From contig OY294048.1 in NCBI GenBank assembly GCA_958510825.1, forward strand, positions 31,089,026 through 31,153,025: 64,000 nt of DNA. Reading direction: 5' to 3'. Under the pieces are notes generated by a model. The model saw nothing but the letters and a program-made list of their open reading frames with translations, searched no databases and had not been told where the DNA came from. The stretch comes from Brachypterus glaber (taxonomy: Eukaryota > Arthropoda > Insecta > Coleoptera > Kateretidae). Shown in pieces: positions 33,435 to 44,520 of this stretch. The position numbers and the translations under genes were made by a program. How positions within the stretch are numbered: the first letter of the stretch is position 1; each line of letters starts with the position of its first letter.

Positions 33435-33636
33435 CATAGACAGCTAGATAATTGCATGAAATAACCTAAAAAAAAATAAACATGTGGAAGCTTCGGTGAG
33501 ATTTTCGTGAATGTCCGATTACATGCTTTTCGCAGGTCCTCGCATTTACTTTGAGATTGTTACACTGAGTGTGTACGCCTGGGCCAGGATCATTTAGGTT
33601 AATTTTTGTAGCTAAATATTGGAATTTAAAAAACCT

Positions 33637-33770
33637 TAAGGTTAGTTTACCGAATAATTAATACTAAACTAAGAATTTAACCAATAAAATTAATATTACA
33701 AACAAATCTAATATTTCTTTGGTCAAATTCTTACTTAGTTTAGATTAATTATTGGGTAAAACAACCTATA
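33637..33770. mobile_element. Palindromic MITE
   Basis: GGTTAGTTTACCGAATAATTA is opposed by TAATTATTGGGTAAAACAACC; the interior includes CTTTGGTCAAATTCTTA. Confidence 0.65.
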
Positions 33771-33849
33771 TAATGCCTAATTTCACACCACTCATGAATA
33801 ACATAATACCTACGAAATTTAAATATCTTAATATAAAATAATAGTTATA

Positions 33850-34260
33850 TTTGGATTGTGTTTTTCAATAACACATTAACCCAAATTGTGAAATGACAGT
33901 ATGTTGTTGAACAATTTACTCAATATCTTTTAAACGATTTGAATTAGGGATTAGAAATTTTGTACATGTTATGATACATAAATAAATAAAGCAAATGCTT
34001 AATATTAAGTGTTTTATGGATGGTTTACCCAATTATTTACATTAAGGTACCTAAGAATTTGACCAACGAAACGTTAAATTATTTGACATATTTCATTTCA
34101 TTGGTTAGTTTTTTAATTACTTTAGTGTTATTGATTGGGTAAATCAACCTTCAGTCGAGACGTTTAGAAAAATTTAAGGAAAAAGTTTAACAACTTACTG
34201 TCATCTCAGGATGTGGGTTAACATATTATTGCTTAACACAGTCCATTTATAACTATTATA
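33850..34260. mobile_element. Palindromic element with nested palindromic MITE
   Basis: Arms containing TTAACCC and ATGACAGTATGTTGTTGAAC (33880-33915) and their inverse (34180-34235) enclose a second palindrome at 34018-34151, GGTTTACCCAATTA to TTGGGTAAATCAACC. The inner one carries TTTGACCAACGAAA and TTCATTTCATTGG, similar to the satellite monomer that follows. Confidence 0.6.
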
Positions 34261-34439
34261 TTATAAAATAACTTGTATTATAAGTTATAGGTTATTTTCC
34301 TAATTATTTTTTTCTTAATTATTATTTTTTTAATAAAATAACCATGGTTTATGACTAATTTTATCGATTTATATATTAATTAAAATAATATAAATTAATT
34401 TATATAATTAATTAAAATAATATAAATAAATTTGTATAA

Positions 34440-37400
34440 TAATTTAATGAAAAGTGTAACTATAACTGAAAACTTGACCTAGGAAATACCTGATTTAGTT
34501 GTCATCTGTTTATCATATTTGACTTCATTAATCAAATTTTTAGTTGCTGTTTCTTTTTAGTAGCTTTCTTGTTTCAATTTTTACATAAATAATATTTATG
34601 TAATAATTAAACGAAAGGCTTAACTGTAACCGAAAATTTGACCAAGGAAATGTCAGATTTATTTGTCATCTATTTATCATATTTCACTTCATTGATCAAA
34701 TTTTTAGTTGCTGTTTATTTTTAGTAGCTTTCTTAGTTAAATTTTTACAAATATAATATTTATGTAATAATTTAATGAAAAATGTAACTGTAACTGAAAA
34801 CTTGACCTAGGAAATCTATGATTTATTTGACATCTATTTATCATATTTCACTTCATTTATCAAATTTTTAGCTACTGTTTCTTTTTAGTAGCTTTCTTAG
34901 TTAAATGTTTACATATATAATATATAACGAAAAGTGTAACTGTAACTGAAAAATTGACCAAGGAAGTATCAGATTTATTTGTAATCTGTTTAACATATTT
35001 TACTTCATTGATAAAATATTTAGTTAGTTTCTTTTTAGTAGCTTTCTTAGTTTAATTTTTACATAAATAATTGTAACTGAAAACTTGACCAAGAAAGTAT
35101 TAGATTTATTTGTCATATATTTATTATATTTCACTTCATTGACCAAATTTTTAGTTGCTGTTTCTTTTTAGTAGCTTTTTTAGTTAAATTTTTACATAAA
35201 TAACATTTATGTAATAATTTAATGAAAAATGTAACTGTAACTGAAAACTTGACCTAGGAAATATGTGATTTATTTTTTATCTATTTATCATGTTTTACTT
35301 CATTAATCAAATTTTTAGTGGCTGTTTGTTTTTAGTAGCGTTCTTACTTCAATTTTCAGATAAATAATATTTATGTAATAATTTAACGAAAAGTGTAACT
35401 GTAACTGAAAGTTGACCAAGGAAATGTCAGATTTATTTGTCATCTATCATATTTCACTTCATTGGTCAAATTTTTAGTTGCTGGTTCTTTTTAGTAGCCT
35501 TCTTAGTTATTTTTTTACATAAATAATATTTAACGAAAAGTGTAACTTTAACTGAAAACTTGACCTATGAAATATCTGATTAATTTGTCACCTATTTATC
35601 ATATTTGACTTCATTAATCAAATTATTATTTACTGTTTCTTTTCAGTAGCATTCTTAGTTAAATTTTTACATAAATAATATTTAATGAAAAGTGTAACTG
35701 TACTTAAAACTTGACCAAGAAATTATCAGATTTATTTGTAATCTGTTTTGCATATTTTACTTCATATTTTTAGTTATTTTTAGTAGCTTTCTTAGTTAAA
35801 ATTTTACATAAATAATTTTTATGTAATAATTTAAAGAAAAGTGTAACTGTAACTGAAAACTTGACCAAGTAAATATCTGATTTTTTTGTCATCTATTTAT
35901 CATTTTTCACTTCATTGATCAAATTTTTAGTGTTTCTTTTGAATAGCTTTCTTAGTTTAATTTTTACATAAATAATATTTAATGAAAAGTGTAACTGTAC
36001 TTAAAACTTGACCAAGAAATTATCAGATTTATTTGTAATCTGTTTTTCATATTTTACTTCATATTTTTAGTTATTTTTAGTAGCTTTCTTAGTTAAATTT
36101 TTACATAAATAATATTTATGTAATAATTTAAAGAAAAGTGTAACTGTAACTGAAAACTTGACCAAGTAAATATCTGATTTTTTTGTCGCCTATTTATCAT
36201 TTTTCAATTCATTGATCAAATTTTTAGGATTTCTTTTGAATAGCTTTCTTAGTTAAATTTTTACATAAATAATATTTAATGAAAAGTGTAACTGTACTTA
36301 AAACTTGACCAAGAAATTATCAGATTTATTTGTAATCTGTTTTTCATATTTTACTTCATATTTTTAGTTATTTTTAGTAGCTTTCTTAGTTAAATTTTTA
36401 CATAAATAATATTTATGTAATAATTTAAAGAAAAGTGTAACTGTAACTGAAAACTTGACCAAGTAAATATCTGATTTTTTTGTCATCTATTTATCATTTT
36501 TCACTTCATTGATCAAATTTTTAGGATTTCTTTTGAATAGCTATCTTAGTTAAATTTTTATATAAATAATATTTAATGAAAAGTGTAACTGTAACTTAAA
36601 ACTTGACCAAGAAATTATCAGATTTATTTGTAATCTGTTTTTCATATTTTACTTCATATTTTTAGTTATTTTTAGTAGCTTTCTTAGTTAAAATTTTACA
36701 TAAATAATTTTTATGTAATAATTTAAAGAAAAGTGTAACTGTAACTGAAAACTTGACCAAGTAAATATCTGATTTTTTTGTCATCTATTTATCATTTTTC
36801 ACTTCATTGATCAAATTTTTAGGATTTCTTTTGAATAGCTTTCTTAGTTAAATTTTTATATAAATAATATTTAATGAAAAGTGTAACTGTAACTGAAAGT
36901 TGACCAAGGAAATGTCAGATTTATTTGTCATCTATCATATTTCACTTCATTGGTCAAATTTTTAGTTGCTGGTTCTTTTTAGTAGCCTTCTTAGTTATTT
37001 TTTTACATAAATAATATTTAACGAAAAGTGTAACTTTAACTGAAAACTTGACCTATGAAATATCTGATTAATTTGTCACCTATTTATCATATTTCACTTC
37101 ATTGATCAAATTATTATTTACTGTTTCTTTTCAGTAGCATTCTTAGTTAAATTTTTACATAAATAATATTTAATGAAAAGTGTAACTGTACTTAAAACTT
37201 GACCAAGAAATTATCAGATTTATTTGTAATCTGTTTTTCATATTTTACTTCATATTTTTAGTTATTTTTAGTAGCTTTCTTAGTTAAAATTTTACATAAA
37301 TAATTTTTATGTAATAATTTAAAGAAAAGTGTAACTGTAACTGAAAACTTGACCAAGTAAATATCTGATTTTTTTGTCATCTATTTATCATTTTTCACTT

Positions 37401-38200
37401 CATTGATCAAATTTTTAGTGTTTCTTTTGAATAGCTTTCTTAGTTAAATTTTTACATAAATAATATTTAATGAAAAGTGTAACTGTACTTAAAACTTGAC
37501 CAAGAAATTATCAGATTTATTTGTAATCTGTTTTTCATTTTTTACTTCATATTTTTAGTTATTTTTAGTAGCTTTCTTAGTTAAATTTTTACATAAATAA
37601 TATTTATGTAATAATTTAAAGAAAAGTGTAACTGTAACTGAAAACTTGACCAAGTAAATATCTGATTTTTTTGTCGCCTATTTATCATTTTTCAATTCAT
37701 TGATCAAATTTTTAGTGTTTCTTTTGAATAGCTTTCTTAGTTAAATTTTTATATAAATAATATTTAATGAAAAGTGTAACTGTAACTTAAAACTTGACCA
37801 AGAAATTATCAGATTTATTTGTAATCTGTTTTTCATATTTTACTTCATATTTTTAGTTATTTTTAGTAGCTTTCTTAGTTAAATTTTTACATAAATAATA
37901 TTTATGTAATAATTTAAAAAAAAGTGTAACTGTAACTGAAAACTTGACCAAGTAAATATCTGATTTTTTTGTCATCTATTTATCATTTTTCAATTCATTG
38001 ATCAAATTTTTAGTGTTTCTTTTGAATAGCTTTCTTAGTTAAATTTTTACATAAATAATATTTAACGAAATATGTAACTGTAACTGAAAAATTGACCAAG
38101 GAAATATCAGATTTATTTGTTATCTATTTATCATATTTTACTTCATTAATCAAATTTTTAGTTACTGTTTTTTTCTGGTATCTTTCTTAGTTTCATATTT
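34440..38200. repeat. Satellite array, ~149-bp monomers with higher-order structure
   Basis: About 24 head-to-tail monomers run from near 34440 to 38200. Each carries AAGTGTAACTGTAACTGAAA, TTGACCAAG, TTTCACTTCATTGATCAAA and TAGCTTTCTTAGTTAAATTT. Anchor positions of the first block (35400, 35548, 35699, 35849, 35997, 36145, 36293, 36442, 36590, 36740, 36889) give a period of 147-152. In the core, two monomer types alternate (GTAACTGAAAAC…AAGTAAATATCTG versus GTACTTAAAACTTG…AAGAAATTATCAG), a ~298-bp dimer. The block at 35400-36440 recurs at 36889-37931 with offset 1488-1490, a ~10-monomer higher-order repeat. The first six or seven monomers (34450-35400) are longer and more diverged, as at an array edge. 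No gene inside. Confidence 0.9.
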
Positions 38201-38430
38201 ACCTTCTAACTAGCACTAAAGAAGATGGCATGCAAACATTGTTATTTAGTGACTTGTAGATTTGCTTTAAATTTTAATATATAATTTTATTCATATAGTA
38301 AAATGCTTAAAAGCATATAAATTTGTATACCTGAGCGAAGTTTTAAGCATTGCAAGGAAACCGTTTGATTATTGGTTTAAATAAACTGCAAATTCATGAT
38401 AGAATTAATAAAAATAATACCACATCAATA
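38201..38430. other. Satellite border, no gene
   Basis: Unique-looking AT-rich sequence between the satellite and the foldback. Confidence 0.4.
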
Positions 38431-40275
38431 ACACATGACCACAAAAAAAATAAAGTTATTTATTTACTTACTTTGGGGCGCTGAAAACGAATATGGCAAT
38501 GAAAAAAATTCTTGACCCTAAAATCTTTGGTTTTTTTTATATGCACTCAAGGCCAAAAAATCCACAAGATTTCAGAAAAAGTTGTTTTTATAGAAATATT
38601 TCTAAATAAAAATGATTCATGCTATAACTTGCAGATTTTAAATATCTACTCTAGTTAATTTTTTACAGGGCTACAAACTTCAAATATGGCACTTTTTTCG
38701 TGTTTTTCCGATATATTTCATTAAAAAATTTATATAAATAATACAGATATAGCCAAAAAATTATATATGTAATACTCCTACATACATAGACTATACAAAA
38801 ATTACATATATTTTTTATCTCCAGTGATGGAGGGTTTAACGTTGCACAATGTGGAATGCACACGTTAAAAGAAATATATGATAAAACTGTCTGATACCCT
38901 TAACCAGACTGTTTTTCTCAGGGTTTTTTTCTTGATTTAAACAAATTTGACAATAAAAGACCTCCCTAATATCTATTTTTTTCTCAAAACCACACGCACA
39001 GTGGCAAAATTTTATCATAAAAGCTGGTAAAACCAAAAATAATCTTTTTTTTTGCAAAACTGGTAAACAAGCATTTAAGAGGTCGTCAATTTTAAAAGTA
39101 GTAATAAATTGTTAAATAAATAAAATAACAGATTCAATATGGTGATAAAAAATAATTAGTTATAATTTCTTCATAAATATATTTATGTATACATAGTAGT
39201 TTACGATTTTAACATTTTACTTTTAAGGTAAAGCATTACTACACTTTTTGTTTCTTTCTTAATGAAAAATAAAATAAAGCCGTTTAAGTATTAAGCAACG
39301 CACTTTTTGGTCAATTTTGACCCATCGCACCCCCTGGTAAAGCACTATAAAATTTTATGTTTTAATCAGCTTTATGATAAAATTTTTTCACTGTGCGTGT
39401 GGTTTTGAAACAAATTAGGGATCAGGGAGGTCTTTTATTGTCAAATTTGTTAATATAGCTAAAAAAACATTGAGTAAAAATAGTCTGGTTAAGGGTATCA
39501 GACGATGTTATGATATATATATTTTAATGGGAGGCATAGCGTAGTGGCTATCGCGTATGCATACCAAGCCTACTAGCGTGAGTTCAATTCTCACTGGCGC
39601 CGATTTGCCTTTTTCAGTTAATAATTAATTGAAATTTAGCGAAGGCGATAAGTGAAACGGACCTGGTTCGAAAGTCAGTATAAGCCGGTGGTTCCCTCTA
39701 CTACTAGCCCACACAAGTCCTGGATTTAGGGGATGCTTAATTAAGTAGAATAGTACGAGGTTAAACAAACAAACAAAACAAAACAAAACAAACAATTTTA
39801 TTTTCACATGTTCAACGTTAAACCCCCCAGACTCCACACCACTGGACATAAAAAATATGTTTAGTTTTTTTTATAAAGCACATGTATGTAGTAGTATTAC
39901 ATATATAAATTTTTAGCTGTTGCTATATAATTTATATAAAATTTTTAATGAAATATATCGGAAAAACACGAAAAATGTGCCATATTTGGAGTGTGTGGCC
40001 CTGTAAGAACATTAACTAGGGTAAATATTTAAAATCTGCAAGTTATGGCACAAATAATTTTTATTTAGCAATATTTACATAAAAAAAAGTTTTTCTGGAA
40101 TCTTGTGGATTTTTGTTTTGACCTTGAATGCATAAAAAACCCGCGCTATATCTCAAGATTTTAAGGGTCAAGAATTTTTTTCAATATTCGTTTTCAGCGT
40201 CCAAAAATACGTAGAAAAAATATAGTGTGGTTTATAAAAAACTAACTTTATTTTTTTGTGGTCCTGTGAAATTAT
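38431..40275. mobile_element. Foldback element with ~600-bp arms, split by a SINE
   Basis: The left arm (38431-39031) reappears inverted at 39370-40275 once the SINE at 39529-39795 is removed. Shared blocks include GAAAACGAATAT / ATATTCGTTTTC, TCTGATACCCTTAACCAGAC and CACACGCACAGTG. The arms are separated by ~340 bp of AT-rich spacer. No protein is encoded. Confidence 0.85.
39529..39795 (+). mobile_element. tRNA-derived SINE, copy 1
   Basis: The head contains an A box (TAGCGTAGTGG, 39537-39547) and a B box (GTTCAATTC, 39582-39590), the internal RNA polymerase III promoter. A body with AAGCCGGTGGTTCCCTCTAC and GGGGATGCTTAATTAAGTAG follows, ending in an AAACAAAC tail. Insertion into the right arm of the foldback is shown by the uninterrupted left arm. 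The sequence around the site is A/T-rich, with ATTTTAAT / ATTTTATT as a possible target duplication. Confidence 0.85.
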
Positions 40276-40369
40276 TATGACTATGATCAGAAGCAGTGAA
40301 AAAAATACCTAGCATTTTTTTAAAAATGTTTTTTTTTTTATTTATTTTTTCGTTTTAATGAACTTAGGC

Positions 40370-40700
40370 CTACAGGGAAAGTATTCTTGTCGGCAACAGT
40401 ATTTTTTGCGTATTTTTGCGTTTTATGACATTTTATTTCTATATAAATCACGAACACTTAAGAAGGCTTTAAGCTAGAGACTTGATATCGTCGCCTCCCT
40501 TACAAAGGGGCTTATCTCAAAATGTATTGATGCAAAATACCGACATGTCTATTTATTTGCCAATGAACATGTCACTTTATGTCTATGTCTTATGTCACTT
40601 TATGTATAACCTTTAAGGGTTTTTGGGGTCGACGAAACTGAATATGATAAGAAACTCCATTCCGGGGTGGGGGTGTGATTAGAGAAGAAAAAAGAAGTGT
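40370..40700. repeat. Dispersed repeat E2, copy 1
   Basis: Shares GCGTATTTTTGCGTTTTATG, CTTAAGAAGGCTTTAAGCT and GGGTTTTTGGGGT blocks with the longer copy at 57780-58530. Confidence 0.6.
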
Positions 40701-41225
40701 TTAAAATTTCCCGTAACAGCTCTTCAAGTAAAACGCACTTTGTCGATGTCTTTTTTAAAATGTAGTTGAATTAAACTACATAATTTTTTTTATTTAACTG
40801 CAAATGGGACATTATTATGTCCAAACATGTCATTGAGATTTGCGGTAGTTTTTTTTCAAAAACAATTATTACAAAAATTAAAAAACAAAAAATGAAAGTT
40901 AAATTTGTCAATATCTCAAAACCATGTTTTTTGACTTAGTGCTCTTTACTTGTAAACCTACGATATATACTAAAAAATACTAATAGTTTAAGCTTAAACT
41001 ACTGCTAAATATTACTTAGTTTTAGTATTTATGTTTAAACTAAAAATGTTTTTGACTGGTACTGATTACAATTATTGATGTGACATTATTATTATAATTT
41101 CTTCCATGAATTTGCATTTTCTTAACCAGTAGTAACTACAATCAACCTGATTACTTGCAAGGCTTAAAACTTTGCCTAGGTACATAAATGTATATGCATA
41201 TAACATATTAAAGTTCTATTATATC
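40701..41225. other. No gene seen
   Basis: AT-rich sequence; nothing recognised. Confidence 0.4.
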
Positions 41226-41230
41226 AAAAC

Positions 41231-41402
<172 letters not shown>

Positions 41403-42185
41403 ACATGTACATGTATGTTTGTTTTATTATATGAATATTACATAATAAAATATGAAGAAAATCCACACCTCACTATACAGCAATGTTTGTGTGTCATGTT
41501 AAAATTTTACAAATCAAATGCCAAAACTTGTCACAATAATAATAGTATATTTCTAACCTAATAAGAAAATGAAACATTTCCAACTCGAGAGATGCTATTT
41601 GGCCGAGACGCAGCCTAGGCCAAATTAGCATCTCTAAAACATAAAAATTTTGCCTGCTTAGCATTTTTGTCCGTTAGAATTCGATTAAAAAAAAATGAAA
41701 AGAAATTATTTCCATATAAAGTGTTTATTCTTTAAAATGCAAAAACCTTAACAAACGTAAATATGTTGCCTGCGGCTCGCCGCGGCGGATTTCATTTATA
41801 CATATAATTTGACCTGTTTAAAAAATAAGTCAAATTTATTTTGGTCTATTTGAAGAAAATCTACACCTCACTAAACAGCAATGTTTGTGTGCCATGTTTA
41901 AAATTTCACAAATCAAATGTCTAAAGTTATCAAAACAAACATCTTTTCCTGTTCATTGATTGTATTCTAAATTTAGTGATAATTTAGTTTTAATTATGAA
42001 TAAACCAATCATTATTTAAATCATTATTACTAACTTTCGTTTAAGCCTATCTACATTATCTACGTAAACCTAAAAAATAAAAACGTTATAATTGGTCAGT
42101 GATGCCCATGATTAAACAAGCAGCTGGACACATATTTACTAAAATTAATAAAACATATTAATTAATACAAAAACAATTTCATTCA
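41403..42185. repeat. Direct repeats, non-coding
   Basis: ACAGCAATGTTTGTGTG with flanks occurs at 41478 and 41876 (~80 bp shared). A ~200-bp block at 41640-41850, containing GCATTTTTGTC and GTTAGAATTCGATTAAAAAA, recurs at 43140-43345. Confidence 0.65.
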
Positions 42186-42720
42186 CAAAATGGCCCACCT
42201 AGCTAGTCTTAAAAAATTTAAATGAAAAATCAAACCACCCCGAATATTTTGATTTTAGGTTGTTTTTGGGACATTTCCAAACAGTTTTGACGAAAATTGA
42301 AATCGCTCTCGAAGCCGTTTTTAAATAAATTCATTCTTTTTCTTCTTATTCTTCTTCAAGTTTTTCCTGACATCACAATACGGAGCGTAGGTACTACCCA
42401 TGATACTCAATATAATCATGACCATTCACATGCCTACTTTATTAATGTCTAAAATAAGACTACCGTAATTTTGGGCATTAACAAAGTAGGCGTAGTACCT
42501 ATGCTATAGGGTGTGTCATAGAAATAACTCCGTATTGCGATGTCAGGAAAAACTTGAATAAGAAGAAGAATGACTTCATTTAAAAACGGCTTCGTAAGCG
42601 ATTTTAATTTATGTCAAAAACTGTTTGGAAATGTCCCAGAAACAACTTAATATCAAAAAATCCGGGGTGGTTTGACTTTTCATTAAAAAATTTTAAGGCT
42701 AGCCGTGGGCCCAATTCACC
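42186..42720. mobile_element. ~535-bp foldback palindrome
   Basis: Arms of ~250 bp share AATCAAACCACCCCG, CATTTCCAAACAGTTTT, AACGGCTTCG and TTTTTCCTGACATC with their inverses. The centre holds AATTTTGGGCATTAAC. Non-coding. Confidence 0.8.
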
Positions 42721-42736
42721 TAAAATAAGTAAATTA

Positions 42737-43345
42737 AAATATTTCTTGCAGCGCATTTTATTTTTTTTTATTATGACTTTAAATTTTTTTAAACACATTT
42801 TGTCTGCTGTGCATTTTCGTATGTGATATTTACTAAAATTAATAAAAATCAAAAACACTTAAAAAAAATTAAAATTGCTGTGATTTCAATATTTCTTGCA
42901 GCGCTTTTTATTTATTTTTTTTATCATGACTTTAAAATCTTTTTTTCAACACATTTTGTCTCCGATGCATTTTCGTATGTGTTAGCGTGTTATATGTAAG
43001 ATTTTTAACATTTTTAAAGCAGTGGCTCATAAAAAGCGCAAAAATGTTTTATGCGGCGCATTTTCGTAAGTTTATCTCCGTTAAATGTAGACTGAAATCA
43101 AGAATAATTTCATTTTTTTTACTTTCACGTAGTTTAACCTTAAAAATTTTACCTGCTGAGCATTTTTGTCTGTTAGAATTCGATTAAAAAAAATCAAAAT
43201 ATAAGATTTCCATATAAATCATTTATTGTTTGAAATGCAAAAACCTTAATCAAAGCAAAAAATATTGCATGCGGCGAATTTCATTTATATAATTTGACAT
43301 GTTTAAAAAATAAGTCAAATTTATTTTGGTCTTTTTCAAATTTTC
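42737..43345. repeat. Direct repeats with CTTGCAGCGC motif
   Basis: AATATTTCTTGCAGCGC begins two ~95-bp copies (42739, 42888), each ending GCATTTTCGTATGTG. The second copy of the 41640 block follows at 43140-43345 and ends in a GCGCCGCGGCGCGCCGC string. Confidence 0.65.
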
Positions 43346-43570
43346 GTGGAAGCGCCGCGGCGCGCCGCATTCTTTGTTACTTGCGCAGTGGAAAAAATCC
43401 TTGGTGATGCCGCTGATTGTTTTTTAAATTTAGTGATAATTCAGTATTAAATAGTGTGTGTGTGACTAAAAAACTTCATAAGGACAGAAATTTTTAATTT
43501 TAAACAAAATTATAAAAATATTAATTTATTATTCCATCAATCTATTTTCTAATCATCGTACAGAGTGATA

Positions 43571-43615
43571 TTGGTAGACTGACAGTTTCGGGCTTCTGGC
43601 CCTCTTCAGTACCAA
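43571..43615 (-). ncRNA. Type I hammerhead ribozyme, intact core
   Basis: On the minus strand TTGGTA (stem I) is followed by CTGAAGA and stem II GGGC, loop CAGAA, GCCC. Then come GAAAC, loop TGTCA, GTC and TACCAA, which closes stem I with six pairs. CUGANGA and GAAA are the conserved catalytic boxes; cleavage would fall after GTC. Stem III is only one or two pairs, as in Penelope-type ribozymes, which often act as dimers. All universally conserved positions that I can check are present. Confidence 0.7.
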
Positions 43616-43778
43616 GAGTCAACTTGCCACCATTCAAAGTCTCCAGATTAGGAGAGGTATGAGTAGTTGTCTACATCTAGAAATAGATGGCGCACAAGTC
43701 TACATCAATCTAATGGCTATATTCCTTTTGCGAGTAAAGTCTAAAAACGTTTTCTTAATCAGCGTGCAGAGTTGACTC

Positions 43779-43823
43779 TTGGTACTGAAAAAGGCCAGAA
43801 GCCCGAAACTGTCAGTCTACCAA
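43779..43823 (+). ncRNA. Hammerhead ribozyme, mutated core
   Basis: The inverted partner of the minus-strand motif. Stem I TTGGTA / TACCAA, GAAAC and GTC are kept, but the first box reads CTGAAAA instead of CTGAAGA, changing a catalytic G, and the first stem II pair is lost. It is probably inactive. Confidence 0.6.
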
Positions 43824-43979
43824 TATCACTCTGTACGATGATTAGAAAATAGATTGATGGAATAATAAAAAACTTCAGTTACGGCCTATCTAAAATGTCA
43901 ACGTAAACGTTAACGTAAAATAAAAAATTATAACAAAAAAAATTAACCGACTTCTTTAAAAAAATATTTTTTTATTAAA

Positions 43980-44232
43980 TCTGTGGCTTGGTTATAAAAG
44001 GGCCAATGTCAAAAATTTTGAACGGGTACACTGTCAAACATTGGCCGTTTTAGCAGTTTAACGGAAATGTTTATTGAAAACACATGTCGGCCCTTCTCGC
44101 TTAAAGTCTACATATATCTCACAAGCACTGACATTGGCTTTTTTAGGTAATTTAGATCTGAAAAAATTAGTTCGTCGGTATAACTCAAAATACGGAACAA
44201 GTGCCATTGACCCCTTAGAACCAAGCCACAGA
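43980..44232. mobile_element. MITE with CTGTGGCTTGGTT ends
   Basis: CTGTGGCTTGGTTATAAAAG then GGCCAATG at the left faces the inverse of CATTGACCCCTTAGAACCAAG then CCACAG at the right. It is 253 bp and non-coding. Confidence 0.65.
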
Positions 44233-44520
44233 AATAATGTCTCATAATTTATATCTGAATTATAAATAATTTATTTTGAGATTATTTAATTTTGAAAATT
44301 TATATGACATTAATAGTTTTCGATATTCCATTCACGCAAATCTTAACTGCAGTCAAAATAAGTGAAATTCGAAGAGTTTATGATAATGTTATTAAATAAT
44401 GAAATAGTAATATACAAAATACAAACTTTTATATATAACTTACAAACTAAATTAATTAATTAGATGGCCAAAGAACCATAATTAAAGTGTCTATTAATGA
44501 AATGAGAGTCGAAATGAATA
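44233..44520. other. No gene seen
   Basis: AT-rich spacer beside the LINE tail. Confidence 0.4.

Larger units (their letters stand above)
43530..43871. mobile_element. Palindromic Penelope-like LTR remnant
   Basis: An inverted repeat with ~90-bp arms (TTATTCCATCAATCTATTTT to ACCAAGAGTC on the left, inverse on the right) and a ~145-bp middle. Each arm holds a hammerhead ribozyme motif. Penelope-like elements are known to have LTRs with hammerheads and to occur with inverted LTR arrangements. Confidence 0.6.

Noticed and set aside
34440..38200. Regular spacing suggested a CRISPR array
   Set aside because: Whole ~149-bp units are similar, with no alternation of short repeats and unique spacers, and the context is an animal genome.
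39529..39601. Possible functional tRNA gene
   Set aside because: A and B boxes are present, but the cloverleaf is poor, a shared SINE body and tail follow, and a second copy has the same body.
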